This document shows positions 1 through 11,800 of a stretch of DNA of 64,000 nt, piece after piece. The notes under the pieces were generated by a model that worked only from the letters and a program-made list of their open reading frames with translations, made no database searches and had not been told where the DNA came from. The position numbers and the translations under genes are program-made. The first letter of the stretch is position 1. Every line of letters begins with the position of its first letter. The DNA comes from Steinernema hermaphroditum (Eukaryota > Nematoda > Chromadorea > Rhabditida > Steinernematidae): positions 3,126,012-3,190,011 of the forward strand of contig CM059623.1 of NCBI GenBank assembly GCA_030435675.1, given 5' to 3'.

Positions 1-313
1 TGTATTTTGTTCGCACACTTGTTGCACGAGAAATAGTGAACGTTTTTCATTGCATTTTCCTTGACTTCATTCTTGGATATCGCTCCATTTACAGTGCATG
101 GTCCTGAATAGGGAATGCAAAAAAAAACCTATCTTGCCTCCACCATCCTTGCGGATTGGTCTATTGAGGCATGCACCGTCTACTGTTTGGTCCTAAACAG
201 AGATGAACAACGACTGAGCCATATATCCGACTCAACCGTCTCACGGATCGACTAGGAACAGGCTTGCCGATCCGACCCGTTCGTGCCCATCTCTGGTCCT
301 AATTAAAGGCTCT

Positions 314-1000
314 TCACCTACCATTCGCACAGTCAACAACAACTATTAAATAATGCGTCAGTGGATCGCTGATGACTGGCTGTTCGAGGCAAGCCATGTT
401 TCCGTCACAAATACACATCGAGTCGCCGACATCACAATACAAGGCCATGGCGTCGCCAGCTGGTTTTTCACTCAAATCGAAGACTACGTGGTTCTTGTAT
501 TCAACTAAGAACAGAAAAAGTTGATGTTCTTAGCCATGCGACTCACCTTTTCGAGTAACTCGGTCTGTGTTATAAATCCAATACATACCTCTGTTGGTCT
601 CGTCTCTTATCAAGACAAAATTTTTTCCATTAAAGTGGATTTTGTAGTCGTCTGTGGAGTGGGATGTGTTCATCGGCGGTGAACATGTGATCAAAGGCGC
701 TGTTGTCGTCGTAGTGGTCATGGAAGTAGTCGTTGTAGTCATTGTACTAGTCGTAGTAGTACTTGTTGGTGGCTCTATTGTGATCATTGGCGTCTTTGTC
801 GATTCTTGACCTTTAGAGATACAACAGATATAGAGAATAGTCACTAGTCACTTACAATACTCGGAGTCGTGATTTTGATCACATACGCCCTTGGTTACGT
901 CTTGATCCGAAGGTTTCATTCGGGCACAGCCATCAGCACAGGCTAAGAAAATGATGACCACAAGGATGGGCAACATCTCACCAAGCAGCAAGATGGACAT
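314..1000 (-). CDS. Small secreted Thr-rich protein, unknown family
   Basis: Three exons (856-1000, 547-810, 314-504) joined by 45-nt and 42-nt GT-AG introns give 199 codons plus TGA with every phase matching. The start chosen is the ATG at 1000, because it directly precedes a strong hydrophobic signal peptide (about residues 1-27, ending ADGCA). Next come a short Cys-containing segment, a Thr-rich stretch of about 35 residues that looks like an O-glycosylated linker, and a C-terminal domain of about 110 residues with several Cys (CDV, CIC, MACL). The protein is therefore probably secreted. I do not recognise the family. An ATG further upstream at 1213 is open but would bury the signal peptide, so I rejected it. 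Confidence 0.6.
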
Positions 1001-1213
1001 TTGAATTCGATGGACAACGCTCGAACGCTCTGATTTTTTCATCACATCTGGGTCACCTAATTGTTCCTTAATAACACATCTTCTGTGGATATAAATCAAA
1101 TTCGTATGTAGGGGAAATATAAGAAAAAGGACGCCCCATTTCCAGTTCCTCACGTTGTTGTAATCTGCAAAAGGTGTCAACAAAACCAGTTCTTCATCTG
1201 CATGTAACATCAA

Positions 1214-1890
1214 TAATCTTCCGGATGGAAAACGTCATATCAAACCACCAGAATTAGACATGTTGATGACTGTTAGGTTCAACTCATTATTCTCCATACA
1301 TCCACAGTGGTTAGTGCAGCTGACCAACCAGAAAGGGTCTCATCTGAGTTCCTCTCTGCTTGAGGTACCGGAAGAGCTGCTCCCTGTTTCGGTATGAATG
1401 GCTCGGCAGCTGGCGGAACGTTGGAGGTGGCGGGGTCACGTCATCGCCGGAGTCGACGACCACCCGGGCTGGCGCGAGGTTCCTGACACAACCAAATAGA
1501 GCTTATTCTTTCGTTTGGATCGAGTTTTGTCCAAAATTCGAAACCGACCGAAAGGCCGAAACTGCGAAACTCAAAACTTTTTTAAAGGTTGTTAAACAAA
1601 TGATGTCAAGGTCGTAATTTATGCGGTTCGAAGAGCTGAATTCAGAGTAGTTGTTGTCCTGCAGGGTTTAAAGTGTAGACTGTGTTATTGTGATAGTGAT
1701 CGGGATGACCGCTGACATGTTGAAACATGCACCTAATTTCAACGGTTTTTGTAGATGCGCTGAAGGTCATCAATCAAGTTCTACACCAGAAAAGGGCGTA
1801 CGTTCACTTTCGTTCCGTTGCGACCTAGTAGGTAAATGATAGTAGGTCGGACCTACTATCATTTATCGCCAGATGGGTGATGTGCATGAT
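1214..1890. other. Gene-free stretch
   Basis: No supported gene. It contains a perfect 15-bp inverted repeat with a one-base loop at 1834-1864 (arms AAATGATAGTAGGTC). A plus-strand open stretch at 1360-1617 has no recognisable features. Confidence 0.4.
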
Positions 1891-2139
1891 TTATTGCCTA
1901 GAAACAACATCAGAAATGCCCGATGTATCGCCACCTCGTGTCCAGACGAACATCAAATGCTTCCGTCGTTTTTCAACCCGTTGGCCATCATTATGTGAGA
2001 CAATATCCCAAGAGAAGGATTTCCCCCGGAGCCAGCTCTGTGATGATGAGCTGCGATGCTTCTTTGCACAGATTCTTTGCCCAGAAAGCGGTGCTAAAGC
2101 AAATGCGAGGTAAAATATAAATAATGTTATAGTCACCAA
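1891..2139 (-). CDS. Candidate secreted prepropeptide (82 aa)
   Basis: A single open frame of 82 codons starts with a clear signal peptide (hydrophobic run FIFYLAFALAPLSG, cleavage near residue 20). The mature part is Ser-rich and contains one basic cluster (EKRRK) of the kind used for prohormone processing. There is only one Cys, so an insulin fold is unlikely in this reading. A plus-strand frame overlaps it but lacks protein-like features. It could be a neuropeptide or other secreted peptide, or a chance frame; the signal peptide is the main support. Confidence 0.35.
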   Translation of the reverse strand: MVTITLFIFYLAFALAPLSGQRICAKKHRSSSSQSWLRGKSFSWDIVSHNDGQRVEKRRKHLMFVWTRGGDTSGISDVVSRQ

Positions 2140-4047
2140 AGAGGGTAGTTCGGCTTTCGAGAGTTCACTTCAGTTTATGGTAAGTCGCTAGGCTGGCTTC
2201 CTTTTTGGTGATTCGTATGTTTTAGTTTTACATGAATGTGTTAGGCGAGAGATGAAGAGAAGATGGACTGGCATTCCAGAACCCCCGAGATTTGCTAGCC
2301 AGCAGGAGAGCCTCGCATCGATCCAACGGAAGAATTGTTTTGAAATTCAAAAAGAACTTCGCCTTCGAAGTAGCAGCAAACTACGGCAATAAATATGTGT
2401 TCTTAGCGAGGAGACGACGACGGCAAGCACCTAACACGTGCCATCACATTCCTAACCATGAACGCGCTGGGGCACTCGCTCACCTCTGTGACGGTGGCAT
2501 GGGACCCGAAACAGCTCGCTGTCCACACGGTGAACATCCCTGGAAAGCACAACAAGCTAATCAGCCGGTCATCACTAGAGCTCCCCATCCGAGCATCCAC
2601 ACCACTTCTACTTAACAACACCTGACGTTTCCAGAGCCAACTCGTAGCGGTAATCACGAAAACCATCTACGACAACGAGATCAGCCCAGCGGTAGTCACC
2701 CACCTCGACGCAGCATTGAAGACCTTAGACTTTCCGAACGAAAGCATCCACATCCATTGGCACCAGGAAACGTCGAAAGCATTCACCAAGGATTTAGAAC
2801 TGAGAGGGAAAGATTCCTCAGTGAGAACGACAAACTGATGAAACATTGGCAGAAGATCCACGGCACCAGAAAATGCCGATGGTGTAAGAGCTTCAAACAC
2901 CACGGGTTCTACTGCCCGAACTTCCTGTCACGGATGAACAAGGAGTCAAACTCCGGCTGCCGACGTTGCCTTAGCAACCATGAAGAAAGCCAGTGCGGCC
3001 TCTTCCTCCCGTGTGCCACCTGCGACAGTACACTCCACCACTGGTGGTTTTGTTTTATTCTATCGACTGATCCTCAAGCGTTCGACCTTAAAGAACTACT
3101 TCATCGGCTGTCACATTCACGAACTTATTACCTGCTACCTGGGAACACCCTTCCGCTTTCTGCTGTCCTGAAAGCGCAGCATCGAGCAGCTAGAGAAGAG
3201 AAGGAGGCTTAGCACCCCAAAGGCATGACGAGTCGGGGTGCAAGCTCAATCGAGAAGAAGGATATCCCTGGAGACGAATCAATCTCCAACCTACTCTCGA
3301 GCCCGGAAAAGAGATCCCCATCCACTCTTTTTCAAACGCTACAGCCCTTTCTTGCGGCAGCGGACAACTGTCGAAGTGGAGCGATCAACAACAATCAGAA
3401 GAAGGCCAATGATGTAAACCGTCCAGCTGAAGAGTTCGAAGGAGGGAGGAGTCTGGCAGCTAGCTGCTCCACAACCGGAAAACAAGGTCAAGTCCGGGAC
3501 AGCATATAAAGCACTGGAAGCAACAAGGCCGACCACAGTCTACCCCTGTGTTCAAGCTTTGCTAATATGTCCGCCCACCCGAGCCAGCCACCCGAACGAA
3601 CCCCCGAAGCCCAAGGATCTGCAGCTCCGACTAGCCATCATGGAACAACATCTGGCGACGCTCATTATCGATGTAGTGAATCTAGCTCCTGAGCTAGAGG
3701 ACTATATCAATAAAAAAGCAGCTCGGAACCCTCACCAAGCCTTCATCGGGACCCGAACCGAGCCAGGACGAGGGCCATGGATCAGCAAGAGAGCACTAAT
3801 CGATGCGACGCGGTATGTGATGGCACCGCGCCTGCGGAACCCCGCAGGATGGATCTCGGCAATCGCCGAGGAAATCCGCGAATGGGCTGAGAACCCACCA
3901 CTCAGCGCGACGCGACGCCAGGAGCTCTATGAGGAGCTGGCGAAGACTAAAGGCTCGCCGATAGTCATCGGCAAGAACGGCCGAGATGGAACCCCAACCG
4001 CTAAAGGAGAACAACCGCTTTCTTCCCAAGCGCCGGGTCGGCGCTGA
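2140..4047 (+). pseudogene. Cys/His-rich gag-like remnant (retroelement-like)
   Basis: A GC-rich run of plus-strand open segments (2757-3212, 3225-3509, 3559-4047) differs in composition from the AT-richer flanks. The first segment carries closely spaced Cys/His residues (CRWC, HHGFYC, CRRC, HEESQC, CATC, HHWWFC), recalling the zinc-knuckle region of retroelement Gag proteins. The first two segments share a frame but are separated by a TAG; the third lies in another frame and is rich in charged helices. No protease, reverse transcriptase or integrase was found nearby. I infer the decayed 5' part of a retroelement; a lineage-specific host gene with introns remains possible. Confidence 0.3.
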
Positions 4048-4089
4048 ATGAGGAGGGGCTGTGTCGGGGCCACGCCCCGCGCCTCCTTT

Positions 4090-4315
4090 GTAACGCTATA
4101 TCTAATACATGCTTATGATAAGATTAACATGTTGCAAGGGGACCACATAGCACCGGAGGGGAAACACGAGAACATGCCGTGCATCGGACACGACAATGCT
4201 TCCTCTGTCCCCGTATTTACCCTGTAATACATACTTATGTTATACAATGTGTACCACGACGATCAAAGAACACCGGAGGGGAAAGACGAGTTCATGCCGT
4301 GTCGCGGACACGACA
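4090..4315. repeat. Two-copy tandem repeat, unit about 120 bp
   Basis: The block CACCGGAGGGGAAA, then about 30 bases ending CGGACACGACA, occurs at about 4151-4195 and again at about 4271-4313. Each is preceded by a TAATACATRCTTATG sequence at a similar distance. The copies differ at several sites, so the duplication is not recent. It directly follows the gag-like segment and may belong to the same element. Confidence 0.6.
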
Positions 4316-4499
4316 CCCGGGCCAGGCAGGCACGCTTCATCATCGAAGACGCTGAGGCACTGACCGAAGAACGTGGTCTGCTACGATCGAAGAATTGAAA
4401 ACCCAATTCGTCGAACAAACTCCAATGCACTGGAATGTCAACACGCAACTGAACTCACCCCAGCAGCTCGAAGAACTGACGCAAAGCATGGAAGCGCTC

Positions 4500-4929
4500 A
4501 ACGTGGAAGACATGGACGTCGACAACCTGTAGCGCCATCGTCAAAACCCCTCCACGACCCCATTGTAGCCTTGTAATTGTATATATCACCCAACAAAGCC
4601 ACTTACTCTGCGGAGCTCGCGTCACCCACTCAAATCCTTTACACGTAATCGGACCACGGTCGGTCCTGCCCTTGGGATGGAAGGTGTAAAGTCCTATGTG
4701 CATACGGTAGGTGTCAGTCCGAAGCAACCTCTGACTAATCCAAAGGAGTGCTGCCTAGGGGCGTAACTTTAAAGGGACCCGTCAGGGATAGAACAGGTGT
4801 TTTAAAACTTCTGAAAATTTGCGTCCCTCTCTTTTCTGGGTCCGAGACTGATCTGTTTTCAATTTAACAAGCCAATACATGTCAAGCGGGCAATTTTTCA
4901 TTGAATGAATAGACAAACGAGAGAAAATC
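4500..4929. other. Gene-free stretch
   Basis: No gene supported. It lies between the gag-like remnant and the 3' end of receptor gene A and may hold that gene's 3' untranslated region. Confidence 0.4.
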
Positions 4930-6928
4930 TCAAGGTGTTCTTGAGTGTGCACTTGAGGACTGGGCGAAAACGGAAACCCTATTTGATGAAAGGAGAGTGC
5001 ACACAGCATGCCGGAACTGCTTCACGAAGATAACGGTGAAGATCGGATTGAGGGTGAGATTGAGATGATAGACGACGTTGGAGACGGTCCAAATCCATGC
5101 AGGTAGGGATACTTCTGAAATGTTTTCCTGAGATAGTCTGGACTCACTAGAGTGTACTACCGCGGTAATAGAGCATTATGCAGATGAGCATGGGAAGCTG
5201 ACATATCAGAGGGATGATGGATTGGCAGAGCATACCGTATACCACATGACGTTCCTTTTTTGCATCAGTCGAATTCAGTTTTCGACCTGTAAAGGCGTAT
5301 TTTAGTGCTGGAAGGACAAGGTGCTGACTAACCGGCGATGACTAGCTTCTTCGAGTTCCTATACAGATAGACCAGGATAGTCGCGTTGAGACCGAAAGCG
5401 AGAATAGGGTAGGCGATGAAGAGGCCAGTGTTGATGTCCAGCATCCACGTGAAGTGGGCGCCTTTCGTAGGACCGCAAATGTCCTCGTAGCGCACTCTCG
5501 ATGACGTCATTTGACTCAAAAACATGAGGAACTGAAAATCAAAATCGACTTTTTGGTTAGATCTGATAGAGATTTACAGGATAAAACCATAAGATCATCG
5601 AAAGCAGGATGAGTTTTCTTCGACTGAACATTCGATTGAGACAAACACCGTAGAAGCGATCCACAGCAACGAGCTGAAAGGGTGTCCATATATCAGAGCT
5701 ATCGATATGCAAGACCTACACATGATCCGTACAACATGGGCGTATAGCTGAAAGCCACAAAGCGGCGGAGGAACGAGCAGAGGAGGAAGTTCATAGGAGC
5801 TTTGGCGTAGTAGAAATAGAAGTAAAGAAGATGAAATGAGAGGGGAACGATGCTGGAGAAGAGGTTTCCAATGGTCATCATGATGATCGAGTCCTAAGAT
5901 AGGATAAATTTATATGACGTTTAAACTATTATGATTAACTTCATCTATTTGTAATCAACTCCCTCAATATTTTGCGGCCGACGGGCGGTCGAAATGGTCA
6001 AAAGTAATGGCTAATACAAAAGATATACAGTTATGACGTGATATCATTGTTTTTTATTGTTACATTCAACCATTAAGGATTACGAATATTTGGGAAGGTG
6101 CGGTTATTTTTGACTAGGTTTGACCGTCGGCTGAAAGTGGCTGAAACACGTTCGTAAAACAAAAGATGCCGCTTGCAGGGATCGAACCTGCGACCTTCTG
6201 TTTACGAGACAGACGCTCTGCCACTGAGCTAAAGCGGCCATGAAAGCCATGCTTCTCGCGCGGTATACAGGGCGGGCCAGAAAGAGCATTTCAGACCAAA
6301 ATGTTTAGCAATGAGGGAAAGGTTATTCTCGAGGGTTACTGTAGTGAGTCCGGTCGAAAGGACCGAGTAAGGCACTGTAGTGGTGAGTTTTGATAGACTT
6401 TTCGAGTCAGTAGAAGATAGCATCACAGGATTTCTGTGTTCACCAGCTGCCGTATTGTGAATCAGTGCTGGCGGATCGGATTGAAACTCGCAAATCCGAA
6501 TCCGAAATCCGAATCCGAAAAATCCGATCCGAAATCCGCCAGCACTGGTGTGAATGTGGATGATCGTACCGGATACCAAAGACGCTCATGGTAAATCCAA
6601 ATGCAAAAATAGCGGGAAGACCAGGCATGTTTATTTCGGCGACAGTCACAATGCACAAACACAATATCTATCGGGTTAGAGGTAATTGTTCAGCCTATAA
6701 AAGTCAGAAAAGCATTCGAAACAAAAAAAAGTAAAAGATTTGATGTGTTACTTCTTTGTTTTCTAAACCACCTACCCTGAACTTGTCTCTGATCACCATA
6801 CTGCTGAGTCCAATAGCCAAAATGAAGATGTTGGGAAGGAGCGATGGGATAATGGAGCAGACCACAGTGAAGGCGTTGTGATAGTAGGTGGGCACCAAGT
6901 ACACTGTAGTCGAGAAGTTATACTCCAT
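4930..6928 (-). CDS. Serpentine chemoreceptor A (7-TM GPCR)
   Basis: Six exons (6776-6928, 5720-5893, 5578-5673, 5333-5531, 5161-5286, 4930-5114) join in phase to 310 aa. It is a nematode seven-transmembrane receptor, probably a chemoreceptor in sensory-neuron membranes. Visible landmarks are VAVDRF at the end of TM3 (the DRY equivalent), DICGPT before TM5, a Lys/Arg-rich third inner loop, and NPIFT in TM7 (the NPxxY equivalent). The start ATG at 6928 matches the first exon length (153 nt) of receptor B. Exons 2 and 3 match the lengths of the three paralogues here, while A and B have an extra intron where C and D have one 325-nt exon. The 882-nt first intron holds a tRNA-Thr. The family is rhodopsin-like, closest in style to Srx/Srsx, but the exact class is uncertain. 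Confidence 0.8.
6168..6238 (-). tRNA. tRNA-Thr(CGT)
   Basis: A complete cloverleaf: acceptor GCCGCTT pairs with AAGCGGC, anticodon stem TCTGT/ACAGA encloses loop CTCGTAA (anticodon CGT), and the T arm is GCAGG-TTCGATC-CCTGC. A TTTT run follows as the pol III terminator. It lies inside the first intron of receptor gene A on the same strand. Confidence 0.95.
6463..6548. repeat. Small foldback with GATTCGGAT-type repeats
   Basis: Arms beginning CAGTGCTGGCGGAT are inverted at the right end (ATCCGCCAGCACTG). The spacer is a run of AATCCGAATCCG-like units. It lies in the first intron of receptor A, upstream of the tRNA. Confidence 0.6.
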
Positions 6929-6949
6929 GTCGATCACTAAAATGAAGCA

Positions 6950-7460
6950 TATTTAAACAAACTTCGGATATGTTTCATGAATATCCAAGCAAGTCAAGAC
7001 CAAGTAATCACCTAAATGCCGAGGACCCGACATCACGTCAAGAGATTGTACAAGATCGAGTCGCTTTTTTCAGACATCCACTTGCGTGACCGCCTTCAAA
7101 TCGCCTTCAAATCACTCATGTATTGAGTGAAAAAAAGATCAGTGGACTCCGACATTTTGAGAATTTTGTGGCTGGTCACTTGGACTATGATTGCTGGCGT
7201 AATTGAGACTACGTTTGGGATGTGTTGTTGTCTCTAAAGAACGGGGCAGTTCCTTGAAGTCTTATAAGTTATAGACAAGTCTAGATAGAAGTATGTTTTT
7301 GCACCTGCGTTCTGATGAAACAACAAATAAAACAAGCTTTGTAGCAGAGATGCCAACTGAGCCGAACGTGGGCCAGAGCCGGAGCCGCTCTCGACTGCCT
7401 CTCGACTGTTCAAAGTGATCCATTATTCACCTGAAGCGCCATTACCGAGAGAGTACAAAA
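6950..7460. other. Gene-free stretch upstream of receptor A
   Basis: No gene seen. As the 5' flank of receptor A it may hold its promoter, but no motif is clear. Confidence 0.4.
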
Positions 7461-7680
7461 AATCAAACACAAAGGTCACCGTACTCAATGGAATAAGAAT
7501 AAATATAGACGGCTATAACCATTGACCCTCCTCCGACAACAACGTCGACGCGGCAAATGAGCACCTTTGTCGAATTCTTTCTCGAATTAAAGAACACCTC
7601 AACGGGTTTTGTTTTCGAAGCATGAACTCGTCTAGCGTGTTCGCAGGATAGTTCATAGAACACATGCACTTTACGCACAA

Positions 7681-8135
7681 AATCCCCTATAGTATATAAA
7701 CGGAGAACCGACGGGTCCGTTGGTCTGTGTGTATGTGTGTGTTTTTCCGTGAGCACGGAGAAAACATCCACACAAAATAAGGACCCCGAGGGGAACCGAA
7801 CCCGACACCGTTCGCTTACAAACCGCTTACAAAAGAACGTTCGCAATGAGCCACACAGACAGTTTAGACGATAGCACTCAACTTCCACTACGTCTCTGGC
7901 GATGCCAGGTTTTTGCAGTTTTCAGTGATTTTTGTCTATTTTGTAACCAGCAGAGATGTCGGTTCGAGTGTCCTGAAATTTTACAGTTTTGTGGCCCACT
8001 TCAGCCATTTGAATGAGCACCAATCTTGCCGCCCGCAGAGCTATGATGTCTTGCCGCTCGCAGGGCTATGGGCTACATGGCTTTTAGTACCTGGAGGGCG
8101 CGAATTCGCGCGCAGCCGCATTTATAGTCATAAAC
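7681..8135 (-). mobile_element. tRNA-Thr-derived SINE, copy 1
   Basis: Read on the minus strand, this repeat contains a pol III A box (TGGCTCATTGC), a tRNA-Thr-like anticodon region (TTTGTAA) and a B box (GGGTTCGGTTCCC). A body with a (GT)n tract and the palindrome GCGCGAATTCGCGCGC near its left margin follow. A second copy lies at 13001-13316. This copy is longer, with about 120 extra bases between the tRNA-like head and the palindromic part, and a small duplication of CTTGCCGC(C/T)CGCAG. An open frame over it (7463-7888) translates the SINE and is not a gene. Confidence 0.75.
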
Positions 8136-8204
8136 TAGCCGCTACGGCTGCCTACGGTGGCGTCTAGGTTGCTTCATACTTTATGCTCATATCCTGTTCA
8201 TTCC

Positions 8205-8400
8205 TTCATCAACCTCATTCCACTCCCATTCTATGTTGCAAGCTTTTGCCCATTCATGTCGCATCCTATGTCCTGTCCATGGTTCATCTCACCCACACTC
8301 TATGTTACGAAGCTTTGACCATCTTTGCCCACGTCCATGCCTCATCTTATGCTCAGTCCATGCTGCAGTGCTTGGGCTGGTCCATGCCACATCCCTCTAA
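8205..8400. repeat. Degenerate tandem repeat of about 65 bp
   Basis: Two or more diverged units share CTATGTTRCRAAGCTTTGCCCAT-like sequence followed by TCCATG-rich sequence. There is no coding evidence. Confidence 0.45.
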
Positions 8401-8629
8401 ATATTCATAAAAAAATGGCATCGTATATAATGTATCATGGTACGTATTATATATAGTGTATCATACCTCAATCGTATGAGGAGTCCTAAAATTTGGCATA
8501 TAGTGAAATCAAGACCCAATAAGTTCATAACTCAGGAAATTTTCCAATTTTATACTCAAAGTACATTAGATTTGAACCAGGCTTGTGTACAGGCTCGACT
8601 CTCGGGCTGATTTGGACCCATGTCATAAA

Positions 8630-8765
8630 AAATTAAATCGTTTCCTACCAAAGGTGCGGAAGACGACGAGAGAAAATCGGATGCCTTCTGCCCTTTGTCT
8701 CTCGTCGTCTACGGTTTCTCGCAGCGCTCCTCACAAACGGTTGCAATTTTACCGTTATGTGTCGC
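8630..8765. mobile_element. MITE-like inverted-repeat element, family 1 copy
   Basis: GACGACGAGAGAAAATC and its inverted partner GTCTCTCGTCGTC face each other across a short spacer containing ATGCCTT. The same core is present in the element at 26733-26872, showing a dispersed family. The outer ends are eroded here. Confidence 0.55.
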
Positions 8766-8829
8766 CGGACTGCCACAGTCCGTCCCCGGCTCAGTCGGCG
8801 TATTTTGTTACTACTGACAAAAATCTTTA

Positions 8830-11800
8830 ATAGCGTCCTTAAAGATCCTTAACAGAACTGGACTCCGAAAATCACAGTGAATGTTACACAATGCCATATT
8901 TATTATAACTTCTCCATCTCACAAGAAAGGGACCTTTAGACAGGCGTTTTAAAGGTTAGTCCCAGAAAGCAAACAAAATAAGGAGATCGGGGCATAATGC
9001 AAAAAACGGACTCTGTCCCTACATTATGAATGACATCCTTCAACGAGCGACTTCTTGCACAATCCTACAATTTTACCTTTAAAATGTTTCATCGGGAACA
9101 ACGCAGTGGATAGGACACAGATCGGAAGAAATAATAATCGCGAGGTGTTGTGAAGTGGAAATCAATGCACATCTGTGCAGTGCCTAACATAATTATGGCC
9201 TTATCCAATAAGAACGAACACATTAGCCTTCGATGCAAATATGGGACCCTTTTACTTTTAAGAAACGTTAAAATGAAGTAAGTAAACTTTTCAGCATAAC
9301 ATTAGAACCTTTATGCATCAAGGATTATCCGTTTGTTGACGCGAGAAACGGCAAAGTTTCAAACGATCAAAGGTTCTCGATATAAATCTATGAATAAAAT
9401 GATAATCGAGTTGTTCTCCAGATGACGGATCCAATCTGTGGAGGTGTCTAAATGTCGGCATTTTTGCACAAAAATAGACATTTTAATTGCATCGGTCACA
9501 ACCAGCAGAATGCTCAAGTAGCTCAAGTATCAAAAAGCATTTTTAGCAACCGGAAGTTCGTCACAATTTATTCGCAAGAACGGTTCGACAATGAATACCG
9601 TGTCTAGAAGACGATATCGTCATTTCCAAAGATGCCCACTAGGGCAAGTTTCGAACTTCGATTCCAAAGGAAAAGATAGTATGGTAGCCCATCTTCACGT
9701 CTTCACCCAATAGATCTATCATTCTGCGACGACTTCTTCAACACTAACGTACCACGAAGTGCAATACATGTAAGAAGGAAGTGTCACGGAAGCAAAGTAG
9801 CTCGTCAAGCGTAATCAAGCACATGGGGGTGCGCTAGCAAGAGCTATATGAGTAAAGAAGACCAGTCGTGATTCGAAGAAAAAGAGAGCGATGTTGTGTT
9901 ACCCTATGACGAACACAGTCATGCACTCGCAGTTCACTATGACGCAGAGCTCGCCTTAAACAGTCAAGTACGCATTCTGCTTTCCGAAATACGTAAGAGA
10001 CTGTCGCCACGCGGGAATTGTGTTCACTACTTCCAATTTTCACTGTGACACAACTATTACTACGATTGGACTAACTCGGCCGACTCTTGCTAAAGTTACC
10101 AACAACTTTTGGAATCTCCAACATGACATCGACCCAAACCCGCTCATTTGGATCCACTGTTATCGCTCTTCAACAAAAAGTCAAGTCTATTAAACTATTT
10201 TTTTATTCAGGAGGTTTAAGTTTATTGTTTTTGTTTTCAAATTTTGAAGTAACCAAGTCGGACTTCTTGGCCAGAAAACACACGGTTATAGAACGCTTCT
10301 TTAATTACGCAAAAAAAAAAGTTGTAGGGCTAGAATCCAAAAGGCCGTCGACGTATCCTCCCGAAAAAAAAAACTTAGCAAAAAAAAGAAGAACTGTGAA
10401 ATGTAGGCGCTTCGTTTCATACGAACTAAGATAAAAAAAGGTAAGAGTCTTTTTTAGAAATCGAAAGTAATGAACGACCATCATAGTGCACTACAACTGT
10501 GCTGTGATTTCGAAAAGTGCACCAAAAAGCGGCACGACTAACGTTTTGTACTACATCTTCTATGAATATGAGAAAAATAAAAACTTCAGAGCAATGAACC
10601 TTAAGCTTGGGTCCATCAGGAACGATTTCAAGATCGGCTTCAGCTCCAACTACAACTCCATCGACTCCAAAAATACCCGAATTTTCTGGGAGTGATGAGG
10701 ACCACTGGATCTGTATATCAACTGTATAACACTGTATATCAACAAATGGTGCCACAAACAAAGAGCATCTTCCCCAAAGACGATGTGATAAAAATTCCAA
10801 TTGGAAGTCGTTCTAATGACTGCCCTCGAGTCGCTCTTGGACCAGGATCCTCCCAGTGACATAGCTTCTACTGGTAAATGACTGGAATGTGGCACTAAAT
10901 AGGCCGAAGGATCACACATACAAATGACATTACAAAAAAATGAAAATGCACCATTCTCTATGTATGTGTTTTCCACTTTGATCATTTCAATGTTTTGTAA
11001 ACATGTTTTCCAGGTGGAGTTATTAAGTATTTGCAAGAACGCAGCAGGTGGAACTCAACGAAATGGAAGAGACCGTTAGACCGGCCACAACAAGAGTCGC
11101 GCCATGTCCAGCGAAATCTTTTAAAAAATCAGTAAAAACAAAAGCACGTCTTAAAAGAACCTGTAGTTCTGAGGCCAGCCGTGGCCTTTCAGTTGGTTTG
11201 GTCACCACTGGCTATGATCGGTGGTTATGTCAAATTTATGACATTGCAAAAAGAAATCCACAGTAGTTCTGAAAGCATAAAGCCGTTTCAGCAGTCCTCC
11301 CTCAGATTTCGACCATCCGTCTTGAGAACCGGCTTTATGCCATTCTGAATATTAGTTTATGCTATTCACAACTGTGAATGTACAAAAATTAATTTTCTTG
11401 TCAAAGCTGGCTAGTACATGCCGTTATAAAAATGGATATGAGGGCAGTCAATGATTCGAATCAAAACAAAGAAACCTCAAAAATGGATAGAACCGATCTA
11501 GTAAAGAAGAACCGAAGTGAGAACCAAAGAGGCGAATTCCGATATGAAAAAGTGCATAGAAAATAAAAACATGCAACGCCTCATCAATTAAGAACTGCTA
11601 AATGTGACTGCACGGTCGAATGTAATGAAAAGCGATCCTCGTTGTAGCTTCCGCCATATTTGCAAAGAATTAAAAAAGGACAAAATGAATAGACTAAAAT
11701 AAAACTCGTAATCGTGACTTGATTTAATATATTTGCCTCTTTCCCATGCCAAAAGAAGGGTAATCCGATCGAAAGTGCTTCAGATGTGATTATTGGGACA

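Noticed and set aside
7463..7888. 141-codon minus-strand frame with His/Thr repeats
   Set aside because: It is the translation of a SINE including its GT tract.
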